Assembly: GCF_039724765.1 (NCBI RefSeq)
Contig: NZ_CP155729.1
Location: forward strand, 2,923,501-2,987,500
Origin: Sagittula stellata E-37
Lineage (GTDB): Bacteria > Pseudomonadota > Alphaproteobacteria > Rhodobacterales > Rhodobacteraceae
Direction of reading: 5' to 3'
Length of the DNA: 64,000 bases
Shown: positions 53,501 through 61,374 of the stretch, one piece after another
How positions within the stretch are numbered: position 1 is the first letter of the stretch
How the letters are laid out: each line of letters begins with the position of its first letter
Translations under genes and position numbers: made by a program
The notes under the pieces: model-generated
The model's database searches: none
Told to the model about the DNA's origin: nothing
The model's input: the letters and a program-made list of their open reading frames with translations, nothing else

Positions 53501-54495
53501 ACCGTCCACGGCATCCGCCCGTCATGGGCCGTCTGCTCCACCTTCGGCTTGATCTCGCACATGCCACAGCGCAGATCGTCGCCGAACCAACTGACAATAA
53601 GCGAGGTCGCTTCGCATGCGGGTACCTCGTCCGTGAGTTGCCGGAGCGAGGTGTTGAAGTCCGGTTCTTCGGACGGAGAGTTCACGTTGGCCACCGCTAC
53701 GCCACCCGGCCCTGCTCCGAACAGAGCGTCGGTCGAGGCCTGATAGGCCCAGTACACCGGCTCCGTCGCAAGGGCGTATTCGCCTGTGCCGGGGATCATC
53801 GCCACGCCGCGCACAAGATCCGGAACGTCCGAGGCGCTGTTGTCCGGGCGGGTGATTTCGAAACTGAACTGCGGGACACGGTTGCCGAAACGGGACAGAT
53901 CCAGATCCTCGATGACAACGTAGGCCGTGCCGCGATAGGCCGGGACAAGCCCGCTGCCTTCCACCGCTTCGATCTTCGGATCCGGCAACTGGTCGGCTTT
54001 GCCGCGATAGACGCGCATGTCGAGATCATGCAAAGGAATCTCGGCGCCGTCGGCCCAGACGCGACCGACGCTGGCAATCTCGCCCTCACACAAGGCAAGT
54101 GCCAGGCTGACGGAATAGCTGTACTGCCGCACCACCGGCTGCGCCGGCTGTCTCGGCGCTGTGCCCTTGCCACCGCCACCGCCGCCGCTTTCATGGACAT
54201 GCTCCATGAACTCCGTCGACCAGATCACGTGGCCACCGACGCGCATGCGCCCATAGACCTGCGCAATGGGTTGGCCTTCTCCCGTGCCGGTCAGACGGAA
54301 GCGGTCCACCTGCCCGGTCTCGACGACGTCAGACCCCTGCCCCATCACCCGTTGGTTCATCAGGCGTGCATCGACGGCGCGCCCCACCGCAGCCCCCGCA
54401 AAACGACCCACCGCCATCGCGGAAAGGCCCAGGACAGAGCCGCCGATTGAGCCGCCGATCGCCGCCCCTGCGGCGGAAAGTAGGATCGTTGCCAT
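50533..54495 (-). CDS. GTA host-specificity / tail fibre protein (orfg15-like)
   Basis: A 1320-residue protein, the largest in the cluster. The N-terminus is a glycine-rich, membrane-like segment (about 1-45), then a phage baseplate/tail-tip-like region; the middle (about 350-760) matches the TIM-barrel, glycoside-hydrolase-like domain of the GTA host-specificity family, with conserved W-F-T-E-L-G-C-A-A-V-D-K-G-T-N-Q-P-N-K-F; the C-terminus is a putative receptor-binding part with many beta-strands. It should bind the recipient cell surface. Last gene of the cluster. It starts 3 bp after the NlpC/P60 gene. Confidence 0.95.
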   Translation of the reverse strand: MATILLSAAGAAIGGSIGGSVLGLSAMAVGRFAGAAVGRAVDARLMNQRVMGQGSDVVETGQVDRFRLTGTGEGQPIAQVYGRMRVGGHVIWSTEFMEHVHESGGGGGGKGTAPRQPAQPVVRQYSYSVSLALALCEGEIASVGRVWADGAEIPLHDLDMRVYRGKADQLPDPKIEAVEGSGLVPAYRGTAYVVIEDLDLSRFGNRVPQFSFEITRPDNSASDVPDLVRGVAMIPGTGEYALATEPVYWAYQASTDALFGAGPGGVAVANVNSPSEEPDFNTSLRQLTDEVPACEATSLIVSWFGDDLRCGMCEIKPKVEQTAHDGRMPWTVSGLTRGAAGVVPQDAGRPVYGGTPTDQSVVQAIRRMNANALKVMYYPFILMEQNTGNSLENPWTGETGQPAFPWRGRITLSTAPGRAGTPDSTVAADAEVAAFFGTVSASDFTVGDGMVTYTDPAEWRYRRFILHQAALCVAAGGVDSFCIGSEMVGLTQIRGAAGFAAVAELRALAAECRALLGPGVRIGYAADWTEYFGYHPPEAPGDLYFHLDPLWSDPEIDFVGIDNYMPLSDWRDGEDHADAAWGQVHNLDYLTANIEGGEGYDWYYPTDEAREAQRREPITDEAHDEPWVWRYKDIRNWWQNRHHERIGGERQETPTDWEPGMKPVWFTELGCAAVDKGTNQPNKFLDPKSSESSLPYYSNGLRDEAIQRAYLQALLGYWMDPSNNPVSDVYEAPMLDMSRAFVWAWDARPYPWFPGNAALWSDGPNYRAGHWLNGRASGRSLASVVTEICHRVGLTQIDTSGLAGFVRGYAVPQIADARKALQPLMLAYGFDAVERDGLLVFRMRSGRSPVEIAVEDLAVSDELDGDLVETRAGAAEMSGRVRLGFLLADADHQAASEEAILPDDETHAIAETELPLALTRTEGRQIAERWLSEARVSRDSLRFALPPSCLRVGAGDTVRLPTKSGPVLARVDKVEVMEHQIVDAVRIEPDVFLPSTFTEDATRLRPFVPAVPVTPLFMDLPLTTGEEVPHAPHLAVTAEPWPGAVSVYDASQDADYLANVLVPGRAVVGITETPLLAARPGLIDPGAPLQVRLANGVLQSIGAEAFLTGGNLMAIGDGTPGNWELFQFRDATLVGEGRWLLSHRLRGQAGSDALMPHTWPVGSWVVLMNGAPRQITMAGHLRRVSRHFRIGPAQRPYDDPSYTHQVHAFDGNGLRPYRPAHLSATESAGDTTVSWVRRTRIDGDSWDGYEVPLAEDSEAYLVRVMQGSSTLREVQVSVPEWTYSALSRASDGIVGAYNISVAQISSRYGAGPFATVDLTA

Positions 54496-54498
54496 GCG

Positions 54499-54942
54499 TC
54501 AGCCCTCCGATGAAACCTGTTGGGGAAAGGAGAAACGGGCCACGACGCGCCGGGCCCATGGCGCGCTGAACGCGCTTTCGATGACCCCATGCCCGGAATA
54601 GGCATGCACGAACGTCGGGTCTGTCCCCGTCTCCGCCTGGAGGCCGATGTGCTTTGCCACCGCGCCATCCCGCATCCTGAAAAGAAGCACGTCGCCAGCC
54701 TCGACCAGATCGACCGGCTTGGATCGCAGATGGGCCAGCCCGGCACGCCACAGCCGTTCGTCGCCCTGCGGTTCCGACCAGTCGCGGGTGTATGGCGGCA
54801 CGGCCTCCGGCTCGGGTCCCACCATGTCGCGCCAGACCCCGCGCAAGAGCCCGAGACAGTCGCACCCCGCCCCCCGGAGCGACGCCTGGTGCACGTAAGG
54901 CGTTCCGATCCAGGAGCGCGCCGTTTCGACAACCGCGTTCAT
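54499..54942 (-). CDS. GTA NlpC/P60-family cell-wall peptidase (orfg14-like)
   Basis: A 147-residue peptidase likely to cut peptidoglycan during DNA entry. Active-site Cys29 in G-C-D-C-L-G-L, His in K-H-I-G-L-Q (about 96) and an Asp/Asn-polar third residue, the NlpC/P60 triad order. The start at 54942 (MNAVVETARSW) fits the family and overlaps the upstream gene by 4 bp. The phage-derived NlpC/P60 proteins act at the tail tip. Confidence 0.93.
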   Translation of the reverse strand: MNAVVETARSWIGTPYVHQASLRGAGCDCLGLLRGVWRDMVGPEPEAVPPYTRDWSEPQGDERLWRAGLAHLRSKPVDLVEAGDVLLFRMRDGAVAKHIGLQAETGTDPTFVHAYSGHGVIESAFSAPWARRVVARFSFPQQVSSEG

Positions 54943-55823
54943 CGGCGGCTCCCCCCGTTCCGGGCCTTTGCCAAAGCCGGCTGCACGGTGATCCAGTCGT
55001 CCTCCGGAACATCCGGAAACCCATGGAAGTTGATGGCGTTGCCGAACTTCAGGCGGCAGGTCTCGAACCTCTTGTCGCATCCGGCGACAAGCCGCACCGT
55101 GTCGCCCGCCGCTGGCTGGGCGCGCAACGGTTCCCAGAGTTCGATCAGCCGTGTGCCATCGCGCGCCAAATGATCGCGCTTTATTATGCCGGAAAGCCCT
55201 TCGGCATCACCCGTCAGGACGGTCAGGCGGCCGCGCTGAAACCAGCCCGGACCGAACCCGCCAAGCGGCCCGGCGCGAAAGACCCGCGCTTCCTCTACCC
55301 CTTCCAGATCCCCTTCGAACGTGTAGCCCCCGGTGTTCGGATCGAACCCGCAGGCCGCATCCCCCAGGACCGCCGTGCAGGGCTTCTGGTAGACGCGGCC
55401 CACCGGGCGGTTCAGCGCCTCCGTCAGGCCACGCAGTTCCGCGTGGAAGGCCCCGGCGCTGCGGCGAACCTCGCCGATATGTCCCCGAAACATCACCCGC
55501 CGTGCGTCCACATCCGCCCAGTTCACCAGCCAGGCGACAACCTCCGCCCCGTCGAAACGCCCTGCCGCGATGTCCTTCTCGCGGATCGACGTGTCGCTGA
55601 GCGCGCCCATAGCCTCTGTGTTGTCGACAGACAGTCCCGTCGACTGGGCAAGCGCCTTGGCAGACAGACCCGTATCCGCCTTGAAGACGATACCGTCAAA
55701 GGTCAGTTCCCGATCGTGATCGGTGAAGCCGAAGACGACCCCGTCCCGGCGGGTGACGGCCCAGGCGCGGGCGACGGTGGTGACACCGGTCGCCAGGTGC
55801 ACGTGCAGCTCTTCCTGTCCCAT
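54939..55823 (-). CDS. GTA DUF2163 baseplate hub protein (orfg13-like)
   Basis: A 294-residue protein of the DUF2163 family. The only four cysteines are at 149, 158, 249 and 256 (C-x8-C and C-x6-C), the right number for an iron-sulphur cluster, which has been described from memory for the R. capsulatus GTA hub. The N-terminal half is beta-rich with D-H-D-R-E-L-T-F-D-G; the C-terminal half holds G-C-D-K-R-F-E-T-C-R-L-K-F-G-N-A-I-N-F-H-G-F-P. Start overlaps the upstream stop by 1 bp. It should connect the tail tube to the fibre. Confidence 0.93.
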   Translation of the reverse strand: MGQEELHVHLATGVTTVARAWAVTRRDGVVFGFTDHDRELTFDGIVFKADTGLSAKALAQSTGLSVDNTEAMGALSDTSIREKDIAAGRFDGAEVVAWLVNWADVDARRVMFRGHIGEVRRSAGAFHAELRGLTEALNRPVGRVYQKPCTAVLGDAACGFDPNTGGYTFEGDLEGVEEARVFRAGPLGGFGPGWFQRGRLTVLTGDAEGLSGIIKRDHLARDGTRLIELWEPLRAQPAAGDTVRLVAGCDKRFETCRLKFGNAINFHGFPDVPEDDWITVQPALAKARNGGSRR

Positions 55824-56455
55824 CAGATCCGCACCTCGACAACCGGCACGTCCGGCACCTGGCCGGCCTGGAAACTGGACACACTTACGTTGATCCGGTC
55901 CGTGTCGAACCGCACTGGCACGTCGAATTCGAACCCGGCCGAGATTTCCACGTCGTTCATCGGCGCCTCGGTGAAGGTGATGATCCCAGTCGCGGTGTCG
56001 ATCTCGAAGTGCACGCCCTCGAACATCCGGTCGTCCTGAACCGCCGCGACCACTGTACCGGCGACAGGTTTCGTGATCGGCCGCGCATAGGCCCCCTCGC
56101 CCGACGTGTAGGTCTTGATGAGCTGGAAGCTCGTCGTGACGCCGTCACCCCGCGCGATCACCTGATCGCCCGTGGCAACCGTTCGCGAAGGGGCGCACGA
56201 CTTGTAGTCGGCCCAGTCCTTCCAGCGAAACCCGTTCAACTGGCCTTGCCGCGCCTCGAAGAAGGCGATCAGCGCCGCCATGTCGTCGAGCGAACGAAGC
56301 CCGAGTCCCGCATCGTAGCGGCGGCGGGAGTGCGCCCATGGCGTGTTGCGTTCCTCGAAACCACTGGTCAACGTCACGATATCGGTCCGCCGCTCCGGCC
56401 CTCCGACCGAGCCGAAACTCAGATCGGCCGGAAATCTTACCTCGTGAAAAGCCAT
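55823..56455 (-). CDS. GTA DUF2460 protein (orfg12-like, distal tail protein)
   Basis: A 210-residue protein of DUF2460 (TIGR02217). It starts M-A-F-H-E-V-R-F-P-A-D-L-S-F-G-S-V-G-G-P-E-R-R-T-D-I, the typical family opening, followed by a W-A-H-S-R-R-R-Y-D-A-G segment. In phages this protein caps the distal end of the tail tube. GGAGGGATAC lies before the ATG. Its stop and the hub protein's start overlap by 1 bp. Confidence 0.93.
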   Translation of the reverse strand: MAFHEVRFPADLSFGSVGGPERRTDIVTLTSGFEERNTPWAHSRRRYDAGLGLRSLDDMAALIAFFEARQGQLNGFRWKDWADYKSCAPSRTVATGDQVIARGDGVTTSFQLIKTYTSGEGAYARPITKPVAGTVVAAVQDDRMFEGVHFEIDTATGIITFTEAPMNDVEISAGFEFDVPVRFDTDRINVSVSSFQAGQVPDVPVVEVRI

Positions 56456-56467
56456 GTATCCCTCCGA

Positions 56468-57130
56468 TTACCTGTTCCGCGCGCCACGGCTCAGCGCCTG
56501 GCTCATGCGGGCCGCGATCTGGCTCTGGCTGCGTTCGAACGAACGGGCGTCCGGGGTCGAGATGTTCATCACGACCGTCACCGGTGCACCGCCGCCAGCG
56601 GCGCGCACCCCCAGTTTGCCGTCCGGGCCACGGGTCAGCGGCATGATCGCCTCCGGTCCGGCCTCGCCCATCAGGCCTGTTCCTGCCCGCATCGGGAAGT
56701 AGGTCGGGCCGCTGACCACACCGCCTGTGGCAAACGGCATGACGCGCCCCTGGGTGAACCCACCGCCCTTCGCGAACGGAGACAGATCGCCGAACAGCGC
56801 CGAGACACCCGAGGCGAGAAAGCCGCCCACATGGTTGGCGACTGGCTTGACCGCCGCCCTCCACGCCGCGTCGATCATCGACCGCGCGACGGTATCGAGC
56901 GCATCCGACAGCTTCATTCCGTCCAGCACGACGCCGTCGATGGCGCGCGCCACACCTCGGCTCATGGTCGAGTCCAACCGCGTGGCGCTGCGTCCCGTCT
57001 CCGAGAAGGTCGTGTTGATCCGCCGCATTTCCGCGTCGAACGCCTGCGCCATTCCCGCCGCGTTGCCCAGCGACCGTTCGAGGCGGGTTGCCTCGTCGGC
57101 CAGATCGTCATCCAGATCGAAACCGCTCAT
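56468..57130 (-). CDS. GTA tape measure protein (orfg11-like)
   Basis: A 220-residue protein, short as expected for GTA, whose length fixes tail length. The N-terminal half is helical (L-D-D-D-L-A-D-E-A-T-R-L-E), the middle has the conserved F-A-K-G-G-x-F-T-Q-G-R-V-x-P-F-A-x-G-G-V-V (about 130-160) of phage tape measures, and a C-terminal helical segment follows. Start overlaps the tail assembly chaperone-like gene by 4 bp. Confidence 0.92.
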   Translation of the reverse strand: MSGFDLDDDLADEATRLERSLGNAAGMAQAFDAEMRRINTTFSETGRSATRLDSTMSRGVARAIDGVVLDGMKLSDALDTVARSMIDAAWRAAVKPVANHVGGFLASGVSALFGDLSPFAKGGGFTQGRVMPFATGGVVSGPTYFPMRAGTGLMGEAGPEAIMPLTRGPDGKLGVRAAGGGAPVTVVMNISTPDARSFERSQSQIAARMSQALSRGARNR

Positions 57131-57321
57131 CTTTCGTCACTCCTGTCCGGAAGGGCCGACATCAGTTCCGCCAGCCGCTTGCGTCCCAGCGGCCGCGTGC
57201 CGGACCCCTCGCCCAGCAGAAGCTGCAACTCCGCCGGCGTCAGGTCCCAGAATTCGCGGGGGCGCAGTCCGAGACCGCGCATCCCCGCGCGCATCAGCGC
57301 AGGCCAGTCAAACCCCGTCAT
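57127..57321 (-). CDS. GTA small protein, tail assembly chaperone-like
   Basis: A 64-residue protein of the phage tail assembly chaperone type (TIGR02216-like). It begins M-T-G-F-D-W-P-A-L-M-R-A-G-M-R-G-L-G-L-R-P, with the conserved W-D-L-T-P-A-E-L-Q-L-L-L near its middle. Its stop overlaps the tape measure start by 4 bp and its start overlaps the upstream gene by 14 bp. The frame upstream of 57321 is spurious. Confidence 0.85.
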   Translation of the reverse strand: MTGFDWPALMRAGMRGLGLRPREFWDLTPAELQLLLGEGSGTRPLGRKRLAELMSALPDRSDER

Positions 57322-57640
57322 TGGCCGCCTCCGGCAGCATGAAGGCGCGCGCCAGCAGTTCCGCCGCGGCCTTTGCCGCACCCACCGGACCGCCCTCGAT
57401 CTCCGCCGACAACAGATCCGGGGCATGGCCGGTCCATCCGCCGCCGCGCAGTCCTGCGACGATCAGTGCCAACACGTCCCGCGTGCTGAACCGGCCATCC
57501 TCGAACCGCTGTACCAGTTCCACGAGCGAGCCCGTCTCCAGCCCAGCTTCCAGTTCGGCCAGCGCACCCAGCGTCAGCCGCATCACGTGGCGCTCGTCAT
57601 TGATGACCAACGCCACATCCCCCCGCCACGGATTGGCCAT
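57308..57640 (-). CDS. GTA family protein (orfg10-like)
   Basis: A 110-residue protein of the GTA-specific family. It starts M-A-N-P-W-R-G-D-V-A-L-V-I-N-D-E-R-H-V-M-R-L-T-L-G-A-L-A-E-L-E (about 1-30), which matches the family opening, and ends in a helical region. Overlaps the tail tube gene by 1 bp (TGATG). It is thought to work with the tail chaperone; exact role not certain. Confidence 0.9.
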   Translation of the reverse strand: MANPWRGDVALVINDERHVMRLTLGALAELEAGLETGSLVELVQRFEDGRFSTRDVLALIVAGLRGGGWTGHAPDLLSAEIEGGPVGAAKAAAELLARAFMLPEAANDGV

Positions 57641-58062
57641 CACGCCGCCGGTTGTGCCGTAAAGGCGAGCTGGCCGGCCGAAGCCAGCGACATCTCGTAG
57701 GTCGCTTCGCCGTTGTGCGACCCGGCGTATTCGATCGCAGTCACCTGAAAGGCGCCCTCGACCGTCCCGAAATCGGGGATGATGATCTGGAAGGCCGGCG
57801 TCTCTCCATCGAAGAAGATCTGCCGCGCGCGTTCGTCCGTGGTGTCGTCCTTGAACACGCCCGAGCCGCTGATATTGGCCGACTTGACGCCCGCCCCAGC
57901 CAGCAGTTCGCGCCAACCGCCCTGGCTTTCCAGCGTCGTCACGTCCACGCTTTCCGCGTTGAAACTGACCCGCGTGGCCCGCAGCCCCGCCATCGTCTGG
58001 AACGTGCCGGTCCCGGTCATGTCCACCTTGATCAAAAGATCCTTGCCGTTCTGAGCAGCCAT
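57640..58062 (-). CDS. GTA major tail (tube) protein (orfg9-like)
   Basis: A 140-residue protein resembling the TP901-1 type tail tube: M-A-A-Q-N-G-K-D-L-L-I-K-V-D, then T-T-L-E-S-Q-G-G-W-R-E-L-L, G-S-G-V-F-K-D and F-D-G-E-T-P-A-F-Q-I-I-I-P-D-F-G. It polymerises into the tail tube. ATG at 58062 fits the family; the longer frame has no support. 25 bp separate it from orfg8. Confidence 0.93.
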   Translation of the reverse strand: MAAQNGKDLLIKVDMTGTGTFQTMAGLRATRVSFNAESVDVTTLESQGGWRELLAGAGVKSANISGSGVFKDDTTDERARQIFFDGETPAFQIIIPDFGTVEGAFQVTAIEYAGSHNGEATYEMSLASAGQLAFTAQPAA

Positions 58063-58087
58063 CTGTCTCACTCCTGGATGAAAAGCT

Positions 58088-58495
58088 TCAGTTGTCCTCG
58101 ACCCGCGCACGGAACGTGAGGTCGATGCGCCGGCGACCTTCGCCGGCCAGCGCCGCCCTGGCCTTGTGGAACCACAGCCCCACCAGGCGACCTCGTCCCA
58201 GCGTCAGGTCCGCGCCGTGCAAGGCGTCGCTCACTGCGGCGGCGGCCTCCTTGGCGGAAAGAAAGCCCGCGTGCTCCGTCACGACGGAGATCACGAACTG
58301 GTGCCACGCGCCCGCGCCGGTCTGGTCTCCGGCCTCCTCCACCCGTTCAGGTCCGAGGGCCACGTAGATCGGGGGAAGTGCGCCGGTGGGGACCTTGTCG
58401 TGGACCTCGGCGCCGACAACTGCCGTCAGTGCAGTGTCGGATTGAAGCCGCGCGTAGACCGCCGCCTGCAACGCTCCTGCGATTGCATAGGTCAT
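58088..58495 (-). CDS. GTA DUF3168 protein (orfg8-like)
   Basis: A 135-residue protein of DUF3168, the tail-completion type. It begins M-T-Y-A-I-A-G-A-L-Q-A-A-V-Y-A-R-L-Q-S-D-T-A-L-T, then P-P-I-Y-V-A-L-G-P-E-R and a strand-rich C-terminus with R-R-I-D-L-T-F-R-A-R. Start overlaps the head-tail adaptor gene by 4 bp. In phages these proteins join tail and neck. Confidence 0.92.
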   Translation of the reverse strand: MTYAIAGALQAAVYARLQSDTALTAVVGAEVHDKVPTGALPPIYVALGPERVEEAGDQTGAGAWHQFVISVVTEHAGFLSAKEAAAAVSDALHGADLTLGRGRLVGLWFHKARAALAGEGRRRIDLTFRARVEDN

Positions 58496-58857
58496 GCGGA
58501 AACCTCCTCGGTGCAGCGGCAGTCCAGGTACATGCCGCGAGGCTCTACCTCCGTGACCGCTTCGATCAGGAAAATCCTGGTCGCCATGACAAAGCGCTGT
58601 CCCGCGACGGGGCGGCTCGAATGACCCACCGGGGCGCCCCGCACTGTCACGGTGAATCCCGCGGAGGACATTGCCCCGGCCTCGCCCTCGGTCTGACGCC
58701 CGCTCCGCGGATCGACCCGCGCCCAAAGCGTACCGATCGCCGACCACACGCGCGTGTAACCGCCAGCGCCATCCGCAACGTCCTGTGGCGCTTCCAGCAC
58801 GAGCCGCCGGTTCAGCGTCGCGACACTTTTCGGACCGCCACCTCCCAACGCGCTCAT
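58492..58857 (-). CDS. GTA head-tail adaptor protein (orfg7-like)
   Basis: A 121-residue protein of the phage head-tail joining family (head closure, Gp16-like). Pattern: L-N-R-R-L-V-L-E-A-P-Q-D-V-A-D-G-A-G-G-Y-T-R-V-W-S-A-I-G-T-L-W-A-R-V, then R-F-V-M-A-T-R-I-F-L-I. Start overlaps orfg6 by 4 bp and its stop overlaps orfg8 by 4 bp. Forms the neck between connector and tail. Confidence 0.93.
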   Translation of the reverse strand: MSALGGGGPKSVATLNRRLVLEAPQDVADGAGGYTRVWSAIGTLWARVDPRSGRQTEGEAGAMSSAGFTVTVRGAPVGHSSRPVAGQRFVMATRIFLIEAVTEVEPRGMYLDCRCTEEVSA

Positions 58858-59447
58858 GCCCCCAGCCCCAGACGGATCGGACGGTAACGGGCGATCAGGC
58901 TCGTCACGCCGAAGGGCATGCAGCCCTGGCTCAGCGCGGTTTCGTCCCGATACTCGTAATAATGCGACGCCAACAGCATGACGGCCTGTTTCAGATCGTC
59001 AGGAACGTCGGAAAAGTCCGTGCCGTAGCCCGCCTGAAAACGGATCTCGATTGCGCCGCCATCGGCAACCGACGGAAAGCTCGCGGCCACTGCGCGCACC
59101 TTCGGCGTGAAGGTGTCACGCTGGAGCCGGTAGGCGGACGGATCGAGTGTCTGCGGAACGCCGTAGCCGTCGATGATCGTCACCTCGGCGATGCTCTGCA
59201 CCGGCGAAATGGGCAGCTTCTGCACGCTCCGCTCCTGCCAGTCGTCCAGTGTCAGGACGAACCCGCGCTGCACAAGCGCCTTGGACGTCCTCGCCTCGAT
59301 GGCTGCCATGGCCGCCCTGAGAAACGACACCAGCACGCTGTCCTGCAAATCGGTCTCCGCAAAGCCGCTGCCCAGCCGCAGATGCTCTTTCAGCCCGGCC
59401 ACCGGAAGGGCTGCCTCCGCCACTTGTGTTTCTTCCACCAACATCAT
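58854..59447 (-). CDS. GTA head-tail connector protein (orfg6-like)
   Basis: A 197-residue protein of the Gp6/HK97-like connector family. It starts M-M-L-V-E-E-T-Q-V-A-E-A-A-L-P-V, with L-K-E-H-L-R-L-G-S-G and an S-V-L-V-S-F-L-R-A-A region, then Q-A-G-Y-G-T-D and A-V-M-L-L-A-S-H-Y-Y-E-Y-R. ATG at 59447 (or 59444) has GGAGA before it. Forms a ring between portal and neck. 147 bp lie between it and the capsid gene. Confidence 0.9.
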   Translation of the reverse strand: MMLVEETQVAEAALPVAGLKEHLRLGSGFAETDLQDSVLVSFLRAAMAAIEARTSKALVQRGFVLTLDDWQERSVQKLPISPVQSIAEVTIIDGYGVPQTLDPSAYRLQRDTFTPKVRAVAASFPSVADGGAIEIRFQAGYGTDFSDVPDDLKQAVMLLASHYYEYRDETALSQGCMPFGVTSLIARYRPIRLGLGA

Positions 59448-59594
59448 GTCTGTTCTCCGATATGCTCGGCCTTGGGGCCTCATCGACAGGTGGGCGCGCG
59501 CCGCCCAGGCTGCTCGGGCGGAGGGGAAGCTGGACAACTCGGGACCACGCGCGCCCGTCAGAGGGCGGTCTCGCGCCCCCTGTCCGGTGCACGC

Positions 59595-60776
59595 TTACGA
59601 GGTCGAGACACGCAGCAGCTTGATCGCCGCGTAGTCGCTGACGCCGCCGCCCACGCGCTTGGACGCGTAGAACAGGACGTGCGGCTTGGCCGAGAACGGG
59701 TCGCGCAGGACACGGATGTCCGGGCGTTCCGCGATGGTGTAACCCGCGCCGAAATCGCCGAACGCGATGGGGTACTCGTCAGCGGCGATGTCCGGCATGT
59801 CCTCGGAAATCAGGACCTTGTAGCCCAGAAGGCGCGCGGGCTCTGCCGCGGCAAGGCCGTCGGCCCACAGGTGGCGACCATCCGCGTCCTTCAGCTTGCG
59901 CAGGGCGCCCGCGGTCTTGGAGTTCATCACAAAGGTCGCGTTCGAGCGATACCGGCTGTCGAGCCCGTAAATCAGGTCGATCACGCAATCGCCGTCGCCC
60001 AGGCCCGCGGCCGCGCCAGTGGGCACATAACCCAAAGACCCCCAGGCCCAGGCGGTATTCGCGACGATGGCGTTCGTCAGCAGACCGGAAGGCTTGTCGA
60101 CGCCATCGCCGTTGATGAAGGCCGCCGCTTCGGCGCGGATGAACTTGTCGGCGATGCGCGATGCCAGCCACGATTCCACGTCGAAGGCGGAGTCGTCCAG
60201 CAGGCGCTGCGACACCTTGGGCATCGCGTTCAGCTCGTACAGCGGAATGGAGATGCGCTCGATTGTCGGCGACGTGGTCTCGGCTGCGGTCGAGGTCTCG
60301 GTCGCCCAGCCGGCGCCGGTATCGTTGCGGTCGATCAGGACGTCGAAGGCGGAGGCTTCCACGTTCACCACGTTGGAAATCGCACGGATCGAGACGAGGC
60401 TGTCGAGCTTCGACTTGATGATCGCAGAAGTCTGCGGATCGACGAGGTAGCCGCCATCGGCATTCACCGCCGTGGACATCGCCTTGCCTTCAAGCTCGAT
60501 GCCGCGCAGGCCGTCGTCGTCGCCCGACCGGAGGTATGCGTCGAACGCCTTGAGATGGGGGGCTTCGACCTCGGCGCGGGTCGAAAGGGTCGGCCGTTTC
60601 GCCAGTGCGGTCTTGTGATCAAGCATGGTCAGTCGCTCTTCCTGTTTTGCAAGCTTCTCTTCCAGATCGGCCGCGAGGGCCTTGTAGTCCCCGATCAGTC
60701 CCGCCATCGCGGCACTCACCCGGGCGACCGGAGACACATCTTCCCCGGTCCGAGACGTGGTCTCGGGTTTGCTCAT
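59595..60776 (-). CDS. GTA major capsid protein, HK97 fold (orfg5-like)
   Basis: A 393-residue protein. The first about 95 residues form a helical scaffolding-like delta domain (charged, coiled-coil pattern), expected to be removed by the prohead protease; the HK97 fold follows with G-G-Y-L-V-D-P-Q-T-S, F-I-N-G-D-G and the G-Y-K-V-L-I-S-E-D-M-P block. Start at 60776 (MSKPETT) is preferred; AGGGA lies 8 nt upstream, while the ATG at 60791 has none. Confidence 0.96.
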   Translation of the reverse strand: MSKPETTSRTGEDVSPVARVSAAMAGLIGDYKALAADLEEKLAKQEERLTMLDHKTALAKRPTLSTRAEVEAPHLKAFDAYLRSGDDDGLRGIELEGKAMSTAVNADGGYLVDPQTSAIIKSKLDSLVSIRAISNVVNVEASAFDVLIDRNDTGAGWATETSTAAETTSPTIERISIPLYELNAMPKVSQRLLDDSAFDVESWLASRIADKFIRAEAAAFINGDGVDKPSGLLTNAIVANTAWAWGSLGYVPTGAAAGLGDGDCVIDLIYGLDSRYRSNATFVMNSKTAGALRKLKDADGRHLWADGLAAAEPARLLGYKVLISEDMPDIAADEYPIAFGDFGAGYTIAERPDIRVLRDPFSAKPHVLFYASKRVGGGVSDYAAIKLLRVSTS

Positions 60777-60803
60777 CCTTGTTTCCCTCATGAGTGGCGC
60801 GCG

Positions 60804-61349
60804 TCAGTCGCCCGCCAGGTTCAGGCGCATGCCCTCCAGGGCCTCCGCCAACGCATGCAGGCCACCGTCTTCGGGACGATCCTCGCCCTTCGCGGCAACC
60901 CGCGCACTGGGCAGCATCGGGAAAGTCACAAGCGACACCTCCCAAAGCTCCAGTTCCGCCAGGAGCCTGCGGCCCCCGTCATCCTTGCTGGACTTGATCG
61001 TGCGATAGCCGATCGAAAGCCCGTCGATGGCGCCCGCCTCGATCAGGGCTGCGGCCTCGCGGCCCTTCGCCACCGTGTCGAGAAGACGGCCCTTCACGTA
61101 AAGCCCGCGCTCATCTTCCCGCACTTGCTCCCAGACACCGATGGGCTGGGCGGGGTCGTGCTGCCACAGCATCTTGACCGCGCGTCCCTCCGCCAGAAGC
61201 CGTTTCAAAGAGCGGGCATAGGCGCCACGGGCCACCACGTCGCCGCCCTGATCGCACTTCCCGAACAGCGAGGCATACCCTTCGATGCGGGTGCCTTCGA
61301 CGACCGTGACATCGGTGTCGAAGCGGCAGAACTTGTGTTCCAGATCCAT
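60804..61349 (-). CDS. GTA prohead protease, HK97 family U35 (orfg4-like)
   Basis: A 181-residue serine protease that processes the capsid scaffold during maturation. Catalytic His64 in L-W-Q-H-D and Ser112 in D-G-L-S-I-G-Y are in the family arrangement; a C-terminal V-S-L-V-T-F-P-M also matches. GGAGG before the ATG. 27 bp downstream lies the capsid gene. Confidence 0.95.
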   Translation of the reverse strand: MDLEHKFCRFDTDVTVVEGTRIEGYASLFGKCDQGGDVVARGAYARSLKRLLAEGRAVKMLWQHDPAQPIGVWEQVREDERGLYVKGRLLDTVAKGREAAALIEAGAIDGLSIGYRTIKSSKDDGGRRLLAELELWEVSLVTFPMLPSARVAAKGEDRPEDGGLHALAEALEGMRLNLAGD

Positions 61350-61374
61350 TTCCGATCCTCCTCTGGTGCAGCCC

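Noticed and set aside
51775..54450. 891-codon plus-strand frame across the GTA tail fibre gene
   Set aside because: Antisense to a well-supported GTA gene; no recognisable domain.
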